Below, piece after piece: positions 40,528 through 49,561 of a stretch of DNA of 51,022 nucleotides (the stretch's first letter is position 1; each line of letters opens with the position of its first letter). The translations under genes were made by a program, and so were the position numbers. Below the pieces are notes generated by a model that saw only the letters and a list, made by a program, of their open reading frames with translations, ran no database searches and had not been told where the DNA came from. The DNA lies in NCBI GenBank assembly GCA_017527365.1, contig JAFXQD010000019.1:1-51022 (forward strand), given 5' to 3'. Source of the stretch: Oscillibacter sp. (GTDB lineage Bacteria > Bacillota > Clostridia > Oscillospirales > Oscillospiraceae).

Positions 40528-40551
40528 AACACACTCCCTACGCGCCCTATC

Positions 40552-40579
40552 ATGATACGCTTTTCCGACGCCCTGTCAA
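40552..40579 (-). promoter_or_regulatory. Promoter of the rlmN-prpC-prkC-rsgA unit
   Basis: Minus strand perfect TTGACA (40574-40579), 16-base spacer, TATCAT (40552-40557), 25 bases before rlmN. Confidence 0.75.
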
Positions 40580-40593
40580 GGCGTTTTGTTCCC

Positions 40594-42027
40594 TCATGCC
40601 GCGCCCCTCTCCATGCGGCAGATATAGAACCCGTCGGTTCCGTGCCGCTGGGGCCATAGCGTGACCTGTCCGGGCGTATCGCCGACGACCGGAAGCGCGA
40701 ACGGCGTCATATGAAAGTCCGAGCGCCCAGACAGGAAACGCCCCGTCACGCCCTCGTTTTCCTCCGGCAGTACGGTGCAGGTCGAGTAGACCAGCGCGCC
40801 GCCGGGCTTGACGTAGCGGGCGGCGTTGGAGAGTATCGCGCATTGCAACTCCGGCAGGGCGTCCGCCGGGTCGCGGTAACGGATGTCGGGCTTTTTGCGT
40901 ATGACGCCCAGCCCCGAACAGGGCGCGTCGACAAGCACAACGTCGAACCTGTCCGCCCACTCCGCGTGAAATTCGCGCCCGTCCGCCGCCGCCGTCCGGA
41001 TACGCTCCGACAGCCCCAGACGCTTCGCGCCGTCCTCGATACGCTTCAGCTTGTTCGCGTTGACATCGCAGGCCAACACAGAGCCGCCGTCGCCAGCCGC
41101 CAGCGCCGCCCCGAACGACTTCCCCCCCGGCGCCGCGCACGCGTCCAGCACGGACGCGCCGCGCTCAATCCCGGCGATTTCCGTCACGAGCCGCGCCGCC
41201 GCGTCCTGCGCGTAAAACTTGCCCGTCCAGAACGGCGGCAGGGACGTTATCGCGCCGCCGCGCACTTCCAGACAGCCCCGTGCCCACGGCGTCTCCGACG
41301 CCTCCGCGCCGTAAGTTGACAGCTCCGCTATCAGTTCTTCGGGCGTCGTGCGCTCCGTATTGGTTTGTATCGTCAGCGGCGGGATTTTGTTGTTCTCCGA
41401 CAGGAAACGCTCTGTTTCTTCCGCGCCCAGCAATTCCAAAACGCGCTCGACAATCCGGCGCGGGTGGCTGTAACGTATCGAAAGGGCTTGCGCGGGGTCG
41501 GCGGCGGGAATATCGGGCAAGCGGTTCTTCTCCCGCGACAGCCGCCGCAACACCGCGTTGACCATGCCCGACGCGCTCCCGCGTCCGGCGCGGGCGGCTT
41601 GCGACACCGCCTCGTTCACGGCGGCATGGTCGGGAACGCGGTCAAGAAAGAGTATCTGGTACGCGCCGAGGCGCATAATGTCCGCCAAGGGGCGCTGTAA
41701 GTGCGCGACTTTTTGCGTGCAGAACGCGTCAAGGTAGAAATCCAGCAGTATTTGATACTGCATAACGCCGTACACGAGCCGCCCGCACAGCGCGGCTTCC
41801 GCCGCCGCCATGGGTGCGCGTTGCAACTGCGCGTTGAGCGCGGCGTCCGCCCACGCGCCCTGCTTGCGGCAAGCCGTCAGGACGTTGAGCGCGGCGTCGC
41901 GGGCGGAAACCGGCTTTGCGGCGCGTTGCTTCGGCTTCGCCCCTCCCGCGTTCGCGGACAGCTTCGCTTTCGCCGCCCGCGCCGCTTGCGCCTTGCCGGA
42001 CGCTTGCGCTTTCTTATCCGCCGCCAT
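40594..42027 (-). CDS. rsmB: 16S rRNA (cytosine-967-C5)-methyltransferase RsmB
   Basis: Methylates C967 of 16S rRNA. A basic Ala/Lys-rich N-terminal extension (1-40) is followed by a NusB-like RNA-binding domain (about 42-170) and the Rossmann methyltransferase domain with SAM motif 'VLDACAAPGGKS' (about 290). The catalytic cysteines lie in 'DAPCSGLG' (about 366) and 'STCT' (about 413). 477 residues, slightly long because of the extension. The ATG shares its A with the stop of the zinc peptidase gene (TAATG). Confidence 0.96.
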   Translation of the reverse strand: MAADKKAQASGKAQAARAAKAKLSANAGGAKPKQRAAKPVSARDAALNVLTACRKQGAWADAALNAQLQRAPMAAAEAALCGRLVYGVMQYQILLDFYLDAFCTQKVAHLQRPLADIMRLGAYQILFLDRVPDHAAVNEAVSQAARAGRGSASGMVNAVLRRLSREKNRLPDIPAADPAQALSIRYSHPRRIVERVLELLGAEETERFLSENNKIPPLTIQTNTERTTPEELIAELSTYGAEASETPWARGCLEVRGGAITSLPPFWTGKFYAQDAAARLVTEIAGIERGASVLDACAAPGGKSFGAALAAGDGGSVLACDVNANKLKRIEDGAKRLGLSERIRTAAADGREFHAEWADRFDVVLVDAPCSGLGVIRKKPDIRYRDPADALPELQCAILSNAARYVKPGGALVYSTCTVLPEENEGVTGRFLSGRSDFHMTPFALPVVGDTPGQVTLWPQRHGTDGFYICRMERGAA

Positions 42028-42740
42028 TACCTGCGCCCCCGGCGGTCACGCGACATGAAAATCAGCACGTAGCGCAACAACTGCAACGCCGACATCAGCA
42101 ACGCCGCGACATACGTCAGCGCCGCCGCCTTGAGCACTTTCTTCGCGCCTTCGCTCTCCTCGGCGTTGAGCAGTCCCGAACTCTCGATAGTGCGGATGGC
42201 GCGGCGCGACGCGTCGAACTCTACCGGAAGCGTCACGAGCTGGAAAAAGGTCGTCAGGGAAAATAGGACGATTCCGAAAAACAAGAGCGGCTGAACATAA
42301 AGGATGATTCCCAGAAACAGGAACAGGAACGACGCCTGCGAGCCGAACTGCGTGGCGGGAATAATCGCGCTCCGCAAGCGCACGGGGGCGTAGTTTTTCG
42401 CGTACTGGACGGCGTGCCCCGCCTCGTGGCAGGCGACGCCTACCGCCGAAACCGTCGCGGAGTTGTAGACGGGCTCCGAAAGATAAATGCAGTTGTCGGC
42501 GGGGTTGTAGTGGTCGGTCAAACTCCCGGCGCACGGGCGGATTCCCACGTTGTTGACGTGATGGGCGCGCAAAACCGCTTCGGCGGCTTCGCGCCCGGTC
42601 AAACCCCGACTGCAACGCACTTGGCTGTACTTCCGGAAGTTTCCGCTCACCTGCATTTGCGCCCAGAAGGAGAGAATCATAATGGGAATGAGCAGTATCA
42701 AATAAATCGTATCCGCGCCGCCTGTTCCGTGATAAAACAT
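42027..42740 (-). CDS. Membrane zinc metallopeptidase (YugP type)
   Basis: An integral membrane peptidase of the neutral zinc metallopeptidase family, function not established. One helix near the N-terminus (11-30), then the zinc motif HEAGH in 'GVACHEAGHAVQYA', then three or more hydrophobic segments, and 'VEFDASRRAI' which supplies the likely third ligand. ATG at 42740 gives 237 residues, with GAGGCGAAGG upstream. It is embedded between fmt and rsmB, an arrangement seen in Clostridia. Confidence 0.93.
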   Translation of the reverse strand: MFYHGTGGADTIYLILLIPIMILSFWAQMQVSGNFRKYSQVRCSRGLTGREAAEAVLRAHHVNNVGIRPCAGSLTDHYNPADNCIYLSEPVYNSATVSAVGVACHEAGHAVQYAKNYAPVRLRSAIIPATQFGSQASFLFLFLGIILYVQPLLFFGIVLFSLTTFFQLVTLPVEFDASRRAIRTIESSGLLNAEESEGAKKVLKAAALTYVAALLMSALQLLRYVLIFMSRDRRGRR

Positions 42741-42750
42741 AACCTTCGCC

Positions 42751-43692
42751 TCACTTTTCAGGATTTCCCGCCGCGCCCGTCGGGACGTTGTGCCCCAACA
42801 GGTAGCTGGCGGCGGACATTCGCTTTTTGCCCTGCGCCTGTAGTTCCGTGACACGCAAAATCAGGCCGTCCCCGCAGGCAATGCCGATTCCATTTTTCCC
42901 CGTATCCGTGACCGTACCCGGCGGGAACGCGGTTTTTTCCCCGGTCTCCACGGACGCGAACAGCTTCACCGTCTCGCCGATGGCGTCGGTTGTCGCGCAA
43001 GGCCACGGAATCAGGCCGCGAATTTGGCAGTTGATTTCATGCGCCGTGCGCGTCCAGTCCACGGGCGAAAGCTCCTTTGACAGCATAGGCGCGTAGGTCA
43101 CGCGTTCGGGGTCCTGCGCGAAACGCGGCGCCCCGCCTGCCTCGAACGCCGCCACAGCCTGTAGCAACGCCTCCGCGCCCAGTTCCGCAAGCCGCGCCGT
43201 CAACGCTTGCGCGTCCTCGTCCGGGGCAATGTCAACCGCTTTCTGTAAGATAATGTCGCCCGCGTCCAGTTCTTTCGCCATGTGCATGATGGTCACGCCC
43301 GTGCGGGTCTCGCCGTTGAGAATCGCCCAGTTGATGGGCGCGGCGCCCCGGTAGGCGGGCAACAGCGACGAATGGACGTTGATACAGCCGTACAGGGGGA
43401 TTTGCAGGAGCGCTTCGGGCAGAATCTTGCCGTAGGCGGCGACGACAATCAATTCCGGGGACAGTCCGCGCATAAGGTCAAGCGCGGCGGCGTCGCGGAC
43501 GGTCGCCGGCTGGAACACGGGCAAGCCCTGCGACAGCGCGTAAACTTTCACGGGCGGCGGCGTGAGCTTATGCCCCCGGTTTTTCGGCTTGTCCGGCTGG
43601 GTGAACACGCCGCAAACCTCGCGCCCCGCCTCGACCAAGGCTTTCAGCGACGCCAGCGCAAATTCCGGCGTCCCCATAAACGCAATCCGCAT
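42751..43692 (-). CDS. fmt: Methionyl-tRNA formyltransferase
   Basis: Formylates initiator Met-tRNA using 10-formyl-THF. The start 'MRIAFMGTPEFALASLKAL', the catalytic 'GCINVHSSLLPAYRGAAPI' (Asn and His) and 'NGETRTGVTIMHMAKELDAGDII' are diagnostic; the C-terminal OB-like tRNA-binding domain follows. 313 residues. It directly follows def, four bases away, so formylation and deformylation enzymes are co-expressed. Confidence 0.97.
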   Translation of the reverse strand: MRIAFMGTPEFALASLKALVEAGREVCGVFTQPDKPKNRGHKLTPPPVKVYALSQGLPVFQPATVRDAAALDLMRGLSPELIVVAAYGKILPEALLQIPLYGCINVHSSLLPAYRGAAPINWAILNGETRTGVTIMHMAKELDAGDIILQKAVDIAPDEDAQALTARLAELGAEALLQAVAAFEAGGAPRFAQDPERVTYAPMLSKELSPVDWTRTAHEINCQIRGLIPWPCATTDAIGETVKLFASVETGEKTAFPPGTVTDTGKNGIGIACGDGLILRVTELQAQGKKRMSAASYLLGHNVPTGAAGNPEK

Positions 43693-43696
43693 TCGC

Positions 43697-44221
43697 TCAC
43701 GCCCCCTCTTTTTGCCGCGCCTCCTCCTGCGCGTCCTGCTCCCTCTGGTACGCCTCCAGCTCCTCGTCCGACAGGAAATGGTCTATCAGCTCCGTGTACA
43801 AATGCCCGTCAAGGTGCTCGATTTCGTGGCAGAACGCCCGCGCCGTCAAGCCCTCTCCCTCGTATTCGTGCCAATCGCCGTTCCTGTCCTGCGCCCGCAC
43901 TTTCACATGCTCCGGGCGCGTCACAATGCCCCACTTCCCCGGAACGCTTAAACAGCCTTCCAGCCCTTCCTGCTCGCCGTCCTCTTCGATGATTTCCGGG
44001 TTGACAAGCTCGTAATACTGCTCCGTCCGCTCGTCCATGACAAGGCAGACGCGGCGGAGAACCCCGACCTGCGGCGCGGCAAGCCCCGCGCCTCCGGCGT
44101 TCGCCAAGGTTTCGTTCATATCGTCCAGCAGAATCCAGAGGCGGCGGTTGAAGTCCCGCACGGGGCGGCACTTTTTCGTCAGCACGGGGTCGCCCTGTTC
44201 CACGATGTTTCGCAATGCCAT
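43697..44221 (-). CDS. def: Peptide deformylase
   Basis: Removes the N-formyl group from nascent proteins; metal enzyme. The three motifs are present: 'GAGLAAPQVG', 'EGCLSVPG' (metal Cys) and 'HEIEHLDG' (two metal His and catalytic Glu). The 174 residues include an acidic Glu/Gln-rich C-terminal tail. ATG at 44221 follows AAAGGGAAAAC. Confidence 0.97.
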   Translation of the reverse strand: MALRNIVEQGDPVLTKKCRPVRDFNRRLWILLDDMNETLANAGGAGLAAPQVGVLRRVCLVMDERTEQYYELVNPEIIEEDGEQEGLEGCLSVPGKWGIVTRPEHVKVRAQDRNGDWHEYEGEGLTARAFCHEIEHLDGHLYTELIDHFLSDEELEAYQREQDAQEEARQKEGA

Positions 44222-44249
44222 AGTTGTTTTCCCTTTCAGTGTCTGTGTT

Positions 44250-46718
44250 TCAGCCGTCGCCGTTGCAGTCCACGGACAGCAACAGCCCCCTCGCGGCGGG
44301 GTCTTTGAGAAATTCCGCCGCCAGCCACGCGAGGCGGTCGCGCACGGGCTTTTCGTTCTTCGCCACGAGCAGGACGCGGTAGCGGTAGCGGGCGTTGAGT
44401 TTCAGAATGGGCGCGGGGGCGGGGCCGAGTATCTCCGGGCGCATGGGCGCGAACTCCGGCGCGAAAAACAGCGTCCGCAAGGCGTCCCGCGCCTTGACCG
44501 CCGCCAACAATACGGCTTGCTCCTCCGCGCCGGAGACCGTCAGCGCGAACAAGTCCGCGAACGGCGGGAAGCGGCGCAAGCGGCGGATTCGGATTTCCGT
44601 TTTGTAGAACCGCCCGTAATCCTGCGCGGCGGCGGCGCGTATCAAGTCGCTGTCGGGCTGGTAGGTCTGTATGACGGCGCGTCCCTGCCGCGCCCCGCGC
44701 CCGGCGCGCCCCACGACCTGCGTCAGCAGGCTGAACGTGCGTTCGGCGGCGCGGTAGCTGTCCAAATATAGGGACGCGTCCGCCAAGAGCGCCCCGACCA
44801 GCGTCACGTTTTCAAAGTCCAGCCCCCGCGCCACCATCTGCGTGCCCAGCAGTATGGGGACGCGCTCTTTCTCGAACTTTTCCAGTAATTTCCCCTGTTT
44901 GCCCGTCGCGGTGTCGGCGTCCATGCGCAATACTTCCGCGTCCGGGAACATTGCGCGAAGCTCTTCCTCTACCTTCTGCGTGCCCGCGCCGATACGCTTG
45001 AGCATACCGCCGCACGACGGGCACTCGTCCATGCCGCGTTCCGAATGCCCGCAGTAGTGGCACATCAGGCGCCCGTTGGCGCTGTGGTAGGCCATGGGCA
45101 CGGAACAGCGCGGGCACTCCGGGACGCGCCCGCATTCCATGCAAAGCAACATCCGGCTGTTTCCCCGGCGGTTTAAAAACAAAATGCTCTGTTCGCCGCG
45201 CTCCAGATTGGCGGACAGCTCCCGTTTCAAATCCGCCCCAATCAGGCCGTCGTTGCCCGCCCGGAGTTCCTCCCGCAAGTCGCTTATCATGACTTTCGGC
45301 ATATCTTGCTCGTTGTAGCGGCGGCGCAGGATTGCGCGGGCGTAACGCCCGGTTTCCGCCTCCCACGCGGTCTCCACGGAAGGCGTGGCGGAGCCCAGCA
45401 GGAGCGTGGCGCGGTGGCGGGCGCAGAGGTATTTCGCCACGTCCCGCGTATGGTAGCGGGGCGTCTGGCGGGAATCGTAACTGCCTTCCTGCTCCTCGTC
45501 CAGCACGATGAGGGCGAGGTCGGACAGCGGCGCGAACACCGCCGAGCGCGTTCCGACGACGACACGCGCCGCGCCGTCGCGGACGCGCCGCCATTGCTTC
45601 CGGCGTTCCGAGAGCTTCAAGCCGCTATGCAGCAACGCGACCCGTTCCCCGAACCGCGCCCGGAATTTCCCCGCCAGTTGCGGCGTCAGGATGATTTCCG
45701 GAGCCAGCACCATCGCCGTTTTGCCCGCGTTCAGCGCCTTTTCGACCAGACGCAAATAAACCTGCGTCTTGCCGCTCCCCGTGACGCCGTGCAGGAGCGC
45801 GGCGTTCGCCTCGCCCCTGTCCATGAGTTCGGCGACGCGCTCAAAGGCGCGTTGCTGTTCGGCGTTGAGCTCCGGGGGCGGCGCGGGGTCTTGCGCGATT
45901 TCGACGGGCGGCGGCTCCGGGTCGGAGAACCGCAACAGCCCCGCCTTTTCCATTTCGCGCAGTATGCGCGGCGTCGCCCCGGTAAAATAGCGCAGTTCCG
46001 ACGCGGACAGCTTCCCCGACGCCGCCAGCAGTTGCGCGACTTCGTAGCGGATAGGGGCGCGGCGTCGGCTGCGCCCCGCGATTTCCAGCGCCTCTTCCGA
46101 CGGGACGGCAAGCTCCGCCATGCAGTCGGCGCGGGGCGTTTTAGGTTCGCCGAACCCGGCGCGGGGCTTGGCGTCGGCCTCGCAACGAACCGCGCCCGCC
46201 TCCTCCATCGCCCGCAGGAGCGGGCGCGCCTTGCCGCAGACGGCGCGCAAGGTCTCCCACCCGGCGCGGCCTCCGTTCGCCCGCAACGCGTCGAGCAGTT
46301 CCGCGCCGTGCGCCCATGTCCGGATTTGCGCTTCCGCGTCCCGCCAGTTCTCCGTAAGGCTCCAGAACTCCTGAACTTGATACCACAATTCCGTTGGCAG
46401 AATTGCGCGAACCGCGTCGTAGAGCGTGCAAAAATAACGTCGGCGCATCCAGAGGGCGAGCGCGATTTGTCCGGCGTCAAGGACGGGCTCCGCGTCCTGC
46501 GCGCACAGAACCGCCTTTAGCCCCGGCCTCATCTCCCCGCGCCCGACGGAGAGCGCAAGCCCTTCGCAGAGGCGGTTTCCCCGCCCGAAAGGAACCGTCA
46601 CCCGGACGCCGGGCGCGACCCGCCCCGACAGCCCCGGCGGAATCAGGTAATCGTAAGGGATGTCGATGTCATACCGGGCGGCGCTGACCGCGACTTTTGC
46701 GATTTCCACAATTTCCAC
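44250..46718 (-). CDS. priA: Primosomal replication restart helicase PriA
   Basis: A 3'-5' DNA helicase that reloads the replisome at stalled forks. The N-terminal 3' DNA-binding domain ('DIPYDYLIPPGLSGRVAPGV') precedes the helicase core: Walker A 'GVTGSGKTQ' (about 310) and motif II DEEQ (about 404) where most PriA proteins have DEEH. A zinc-binding region with paired CxxC motifs lies at about 520-572 (CMECG, CPRC, CHYCG, CPSCG). 822 residues. The start is GTG at 46718 with GGGAGG 8 bases away; the next in-frame GTG, three codons on, is less well placed. Confidence 0.96.
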   Translation of the reverse strand: MEIVEIAKVAVSAARYDIDIPYDYLIPPGLSGRVAPGVRVTVPFGRGNRLCEGLALSVGRGEMRPGLKAVLCAQDAEPVLDAGQIALALWMRRRYFCTLYDAVRAILPTELWYQVQEFWSLTENWRDAEAQIRTWAHGAELLDALRANGGRAGWETLRAVCGKARPLLRAMEEAGAVRCEADAKPRAGFGEPKTPRADCMAELAVPSEEALEIAGRSRRRAPIRYEVAQLLAASGKLSASELRYFTGATPRILREMEKAGLLRFSDPEPPPVEIAQDPAPPPELNAEQQRAFERVAELMDRGEANAALLHGVTGSGKTQVYLRLVEKALNAGKTAMVLAPEIILTPQLAGKFRARFGERVALLHSGLKLSERRKQWRRVRDGAARVVVGTRSAVFAPLSDLALIVLDEEQEGSYDSRQTPRYHTRDVAKYLCARHRATLLLGSATPSVETAWEAETGRYARAILRRRYNEQDMPKVMISDLREELRAGNDGLIGADLKRELSANLERGEQSILFLNRRGNSRMLLCMECGRVPECPRCSVPMAYHSANGRLMCHYCGHSERGMDECPSCGGMLKRIGAGTQKVEEELRAMFPDAEVLRMDADTATGKQGKLLEKFEKERVPILLGTQMVARGLDFENVTLVGALLADASLYLDSYRAAERTFSLLTQVVGRAGRGARQGRAVIQTYQPDSDLIRAAAAQDYGRFYKTEIRIRRLRRFPPFADLFALTVSGAEEQAVLLAAVKARDALRTLFFAPEFAPMRPEILGPAPAPILKLNARYRYRVLLVAKNEKPVRDRLAWLAAEFLKDPAARGLLLSVDCNGDG

Positions 46719-46742
46719 TTTCCGCGCCTCCCGTGCGGGGAA

Positions 46743-47108
46743 TTATTTCTTCCCCGCGTCCTCTTCCCCGCCGTCCTCTTCGTCCTCTTCGTCCTCTTCT
46801 TCCCCGTCCTCGTCGTCCTCGTCGGGAAACTCGCCGTCGTCCTCGTCCTCTAAGAACTCCTCCTCGCCGGGCTCCGGCGCGGCGGATTCCTCCGCCTCGT
46901 CCAAATCGGGCGGCGCCTGCTCCGGGTCGCTCAGGATTCCGTCGGCCACTTCGGTGATGGCAATCGTGACGGGCTTCTCGTTGAGCGGCTGATGGGCTTC
47001 CTCATAGGCTTCGGCGATTTGCCGCGCCCGCCGCGCCACCACGTTGACCAGCATATAACGGTTGTGAATCCGGGCGTTCAACTCGCCCATAGCGGGATAT
47101 AGCATCAT
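46743..47108 (-). CDS. rpoZ: RNA polymerase omega subunit with acidic tail
   Basis: Omega stabilises the beta' subunit. The first 70 residues ('LNARIHNRYMLVNVVARRARQI', 'PVTIAITEVADGIL') are the omega fold. A tail of about 50 residues follows, almost entirely Glu and Asp from about residue 80, ending GGEEDAGKK; total 121 against about 67-90 usually. I start at ATG 47108, where GGAG is 9 bases upstream, giving MMLYPAMGEL; two in-frame ATGs upstream have poorer sites. gmk precedes it, the conserved order. Confidence 0.93.
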   Translation of the reverse strand: MMLYPAMGELNARIHNRYMLVNVVARRARQIAEAYEEAHQPLNEKPVTIAITEVADGILSDPEQAPPDLDEAEESAAPEPGEEEFLEDEDDGEFPDEDDEDGEEEDEEDEEDGGEEDAGKK

Positions 47109-47153
47109 AAAAAAGCGCTCCATTCCATTTCCGCCGTCGCACGGCATGATTTT

Positions 47154-47750
47154 TTACGTCTCCGCGAATAACTGCATACGCGCTATCGGCTTGCAATGCT
47201 CCGCGGTCATGATGGCGTCGAGTTCGCGCACGGCGTTTTCCACGGCGTCGTTGACTACAAAATAATCGTAGTCGCGGGCGGTGCGCACTTCCACTTTGGC
47301 GCGGACAAGGCGTTTCCGGATGTCCTCCGGGGTGTTCGTGCCGCGTGAAGTCAGGCGGCGCTCCAACTCCTCCCAGCTCGGCGGGCCGATGAAAATTTTC
47401 ACGGCGTCGGGCATACGCTCCGCGACCTGCATGGCGCCCTGTATCTCAATGTCAAGGACGATGTCCTGCCCGGCGTCGAGCGCCGCCCGCACGAACTTCT
47501 TGGGCGTCCCGTAAAAGTTGCCCACGTACTCGGCGTATTCCAGAAAATCGTCCTCGGCAATCCATTCGCGGAAGGTCTGCACGTCCACGAAATGGTAGTC
47601 CTCGCCGTCCTTTTCGCCCTCCCGCATGGGGCGGGTGGTTGCGGAAATCGAAAAGCGGGCGTTTTCCCGCTTGGCCAGCAGGGCGCGCAAGACGGTGCTT
47701 TTGCCCACGCCCGACGGCCCCGACACAATGAATAAGCGTCCCTTTTTCAT
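47154..47750 (-). CDS. gmk: Guanylate kinase
   Basis: Phosphorylates GMP/dGMP to the diphosphate. The P-loop 'GPSGVGKST' (11-19), the GMP-binding '[20 protein letters not shown]' and the lid '[17 protein letters not shown]' are standard. 198 residues. The ATG overlaps the remA stop (ATGA), placing it tightly in the yicC-remA-gmk-rpoZ order conserved across Firmicutes. Confidence 0.98.
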   Translation of the reverse strand: MKKGRLFIVSGPSGVGKSTVLRALLAKRENARFSISATTRPMREGEKDGEDYHFVDVQTFREWIAEDDFLEYAEYVGNFYGTPKKFVRAALDAGQDIVLDIEIQGAMQVAERMPDAVKIFIGPPSWEELERRLTSRGTNTPEDIRKRLVRAKVEVRTARDYDYFVVNDAVENAVRELDAIMTAEHCKPIARMQLFAET

Positions 47751-48013
47751 AACGTTTCCGCTCCTTTCGACTTGCGCCGCGCCTCCTGTTCCTCCTCGGC
47801 GAACTTCTCCGGGGACAGCGCCGACAGAACCACGTGCCCGCTGTCCATGACGAGCACGGACGCGGTTTTCCTGCCGTAAGTGGCGTCAATCAGCGCGCCG
47901 CGCTCCCGGCTCTCCTGTATCACGCGCTTCATGGGCGCGGAATCGGGGCTCACGGCCGCTATCACGCGCTCCCGCGCCACGAAACTGCCGAAACCGATGT
48001 TGCAAAGCGTCAT
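47747..48013 (-). CDS. remA: RemA-family DNA-binding regulator (DUF370)
   Basis: In Bacillus, RemA is a ring-forming DNA-binding activator of matrix and osmoprotection genes. The 88-residue protein shows '[26 protein letters not shown]' and '[27 protein letters not shown]', essentially the whole DUF370 signature, plus a charged C-terminal extension. ATG at 48013; its stop overlaps the gmk ATG. Targets in this organism are unknown. Confidence 0.95.
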   Translation of the reverse strand: MTLCNIGFGSFVARERVIAAVSPDSAPMKRVIQESRERGALIDATYGRKTASVLVMDSGHVVLSALSPEKFAEEEQEARRKSKGAETL

Positions 48014-48028
48014 GTTTTCCGCCCCGCC

Positions 48029-48901
48029 TTACTCGATATTTTGCGCCTGCTCCCGGATTTTCTCAATCTCGGCTTTCAGCTCCACGACTATCCGCGCCGC
48101 CGCCGCGTCGCCGCACTTCGAGCCGATAGTATTGGCTTCGCGGTTGAGCTCCTGAATGAGAAAATCCATGCGGCGGCCTTGCGGGGCGTCGGATTCCAGC
48201 ATCCCCCGCAACTGGGAAACGTGGCTTCTCAGGCGCACGGTCTCCTCGTCCACCGCGACTTTGTCCGCGTACAGCGCCGCCTCCGTGAGTATCCGCTGTT
48301 CGTCTATGGAAGCGTCCTGCAAAACTTCCCTCATGCGCCGCAGGAGCTTCTCCCGGTACTCGCGCACGGTCTCCGGGGAGCGCCTTTCGATTTCCCCCGT
48401 CAGGCGTTCGACGGTATCCAGCCGCGCCGCGATGTCCTCGGCGAGCTTTTCGCCCTCTGCGCGGCGCATGGACTGGAACGCCGAAAGCGCCTCCCCCAAC
48501 ACCGCGCACAAGTCCCCGGTTACGGCGTCAAGGTCGGCTTCTTCCTTCGTGACCGACAGCGCGTCGGGGAAACGCGTCAAAAGCTGTCCGGTCAAATCCG
48601 CGCCGACAATCTCCGAAAGCTCCCGCAACGCCGCCGCGTACTGCGCGGCGAGTTCGCGGTTGACTTTCGTTTTCACGGCGTCGGCGGCGGTCGCGTCCAC
48701 CGTCACGAACACGTCCACCTTTCCGCGTGAGACCGACTTTTGCACGGCTTTTTTCAGCGCGTCCTCGGCGAACAGGTACAAATGCGGCATTTTCACCGCG
48801 CAGTCGAGATAGCGGTTGTTCACGGCGCGGACTTCGATTGTAATTTCCCGGCGGCTGCGGATTTGCCGGGCGCGTCCGTATCCGGTCATGCTCCGAATCA
48901 T
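48029..48901 (-). CDS. yicC: YicC-family endoribonuclease
   Basis: YicC proteins are endoribonucleases that contribute to RNA turnover. The protein begins 'MIRSMTGYGRA' and continues 'EVRAVNNRYLDCAVKMP', the family signature, ending in 'RRMDFLIQELNREANTIGSK', also diagnostic. ATG at 48901 has AGGAAG 8 bases upstream; earlier in-frame GTGs overlap that site. 290 residues. First gene of the conserved yicC-remA-gmk-rpoZ-priA run. Confidence 0.96.
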   Translation of the reverse strand: MIRSMTGYGRARQIRSRREITIEVRAVNNRYLDCAVKMPHLYLFAEDALKKAVQKSVSRGKVDVFVTVDATAADAVKTKVNRELAAQYAAALRELSEIVGADLTGQLLTRFPDALSVTKEEADLDAVTGDLCAVLGEALSAFQSMRRAEGEKLAEDIAARLDTVERLTGEIERRSPETVREYREKLLRRMREVLQDASIDEQRILTEAALYADKVAVDEETVRLRSHVSQLRGMLESDAPQGRRMDFLIQELNREANTIGSKCGDAAAARIVVELKAEIEKIREQAQNIE

Positions 48902-48934
48902 TGTCACCACTTCCTAAAAATTATGAAAGCCATG

Positions 48935-49561
48935 TCAGCTCCAGCAACAGAACATCGGGCACAGGCACCACGGATTGAAACAGGCGTTGGCGCACAGGTT
49001 CGCGGCGCACAAGTCGCCCAATGTTCCGAACGGCGAATAGGTTCTTGCGGGGCCGTGGTTCATGTAGTGCAGGGCTTGACGGTATTCCAAGTTTGTCGGG
49101 TCCATTTGGCAGGCGCGTTGGTAATCCTGCCGGGCGTCGTCCATCCAGCCGCGCTTCTGGCGCAACGCGCCGCGCAAAAAGTACCATTCCGCGTTGCGCT
49201 CCGGACAGCGGTTGAGAAGGGTTTCCGCTTCCGTGAGGTTTCCCGTTTGGATTTCCCGGCGAATGCGCTGTAAGTCGGGGCTCGCGCTACTGTTGTAACG
49301 CGCCTCGTAGTACGCGCCCCCGGCGGACGACGGGCGGGCGCTTTGGTAGCTTTGGTAATCGCTCCGCCCCCCGGCGCGGTGCTTGTTGATTTCCTCGTAG
49401 GCGGCGTTGATTTCCTTCATTTTCTCTTCGGCCAAGTCCGCCAAAGGGTTGTTCTGGTAGTTGTCGGGATGGTATTTCCGGGCGAGTTCCCGGTAAGCCC
49501 GCTTGATTTCCTCGTCCGCGGCGGTCTCGGAGACGCCAAGGACGGCATACGGGTCTTTCAT
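48935..49561 (-). CDS. J-domain protein with TPR-like region and Cys-rich tail
   Basis: The J domain (1-65, '[20 protein letters not shown]', HPD in 'KYHPDNY') stimulates DnaK ATPase. It lacks the zinc-finger and client domains of DnaJ proper. A middle TPR-like segment ('[20 protein letters not shown]', '[20 protein letters not shown]') is followed by a C-terminal tail with seven cysteines (CAANLC...CLCPMFCC). This architecture recurs in Clostridia; client and role unknown. Its ATG overlaps the stop of the DUF5685 gene. Confidence 0.92.
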   Translation of the reverse strand: MKDPYAVLGVSETAADEEIKRAYRELARKYHPDNYQNNPLADLAEEKMKEINAAYEEINKHRAGGRSDYQSYQSARPSSAGGAYYEARYNSSASPDLQRIRREIQTGNLTEAETLLNRCPERNAEWYFLRGALRQKRGWMDDARQDYQRACQMDPTNLEYRQALHYMNHGPARTYSPFGTLGDLCAANLCANACFNPWCLCPMFCCWS

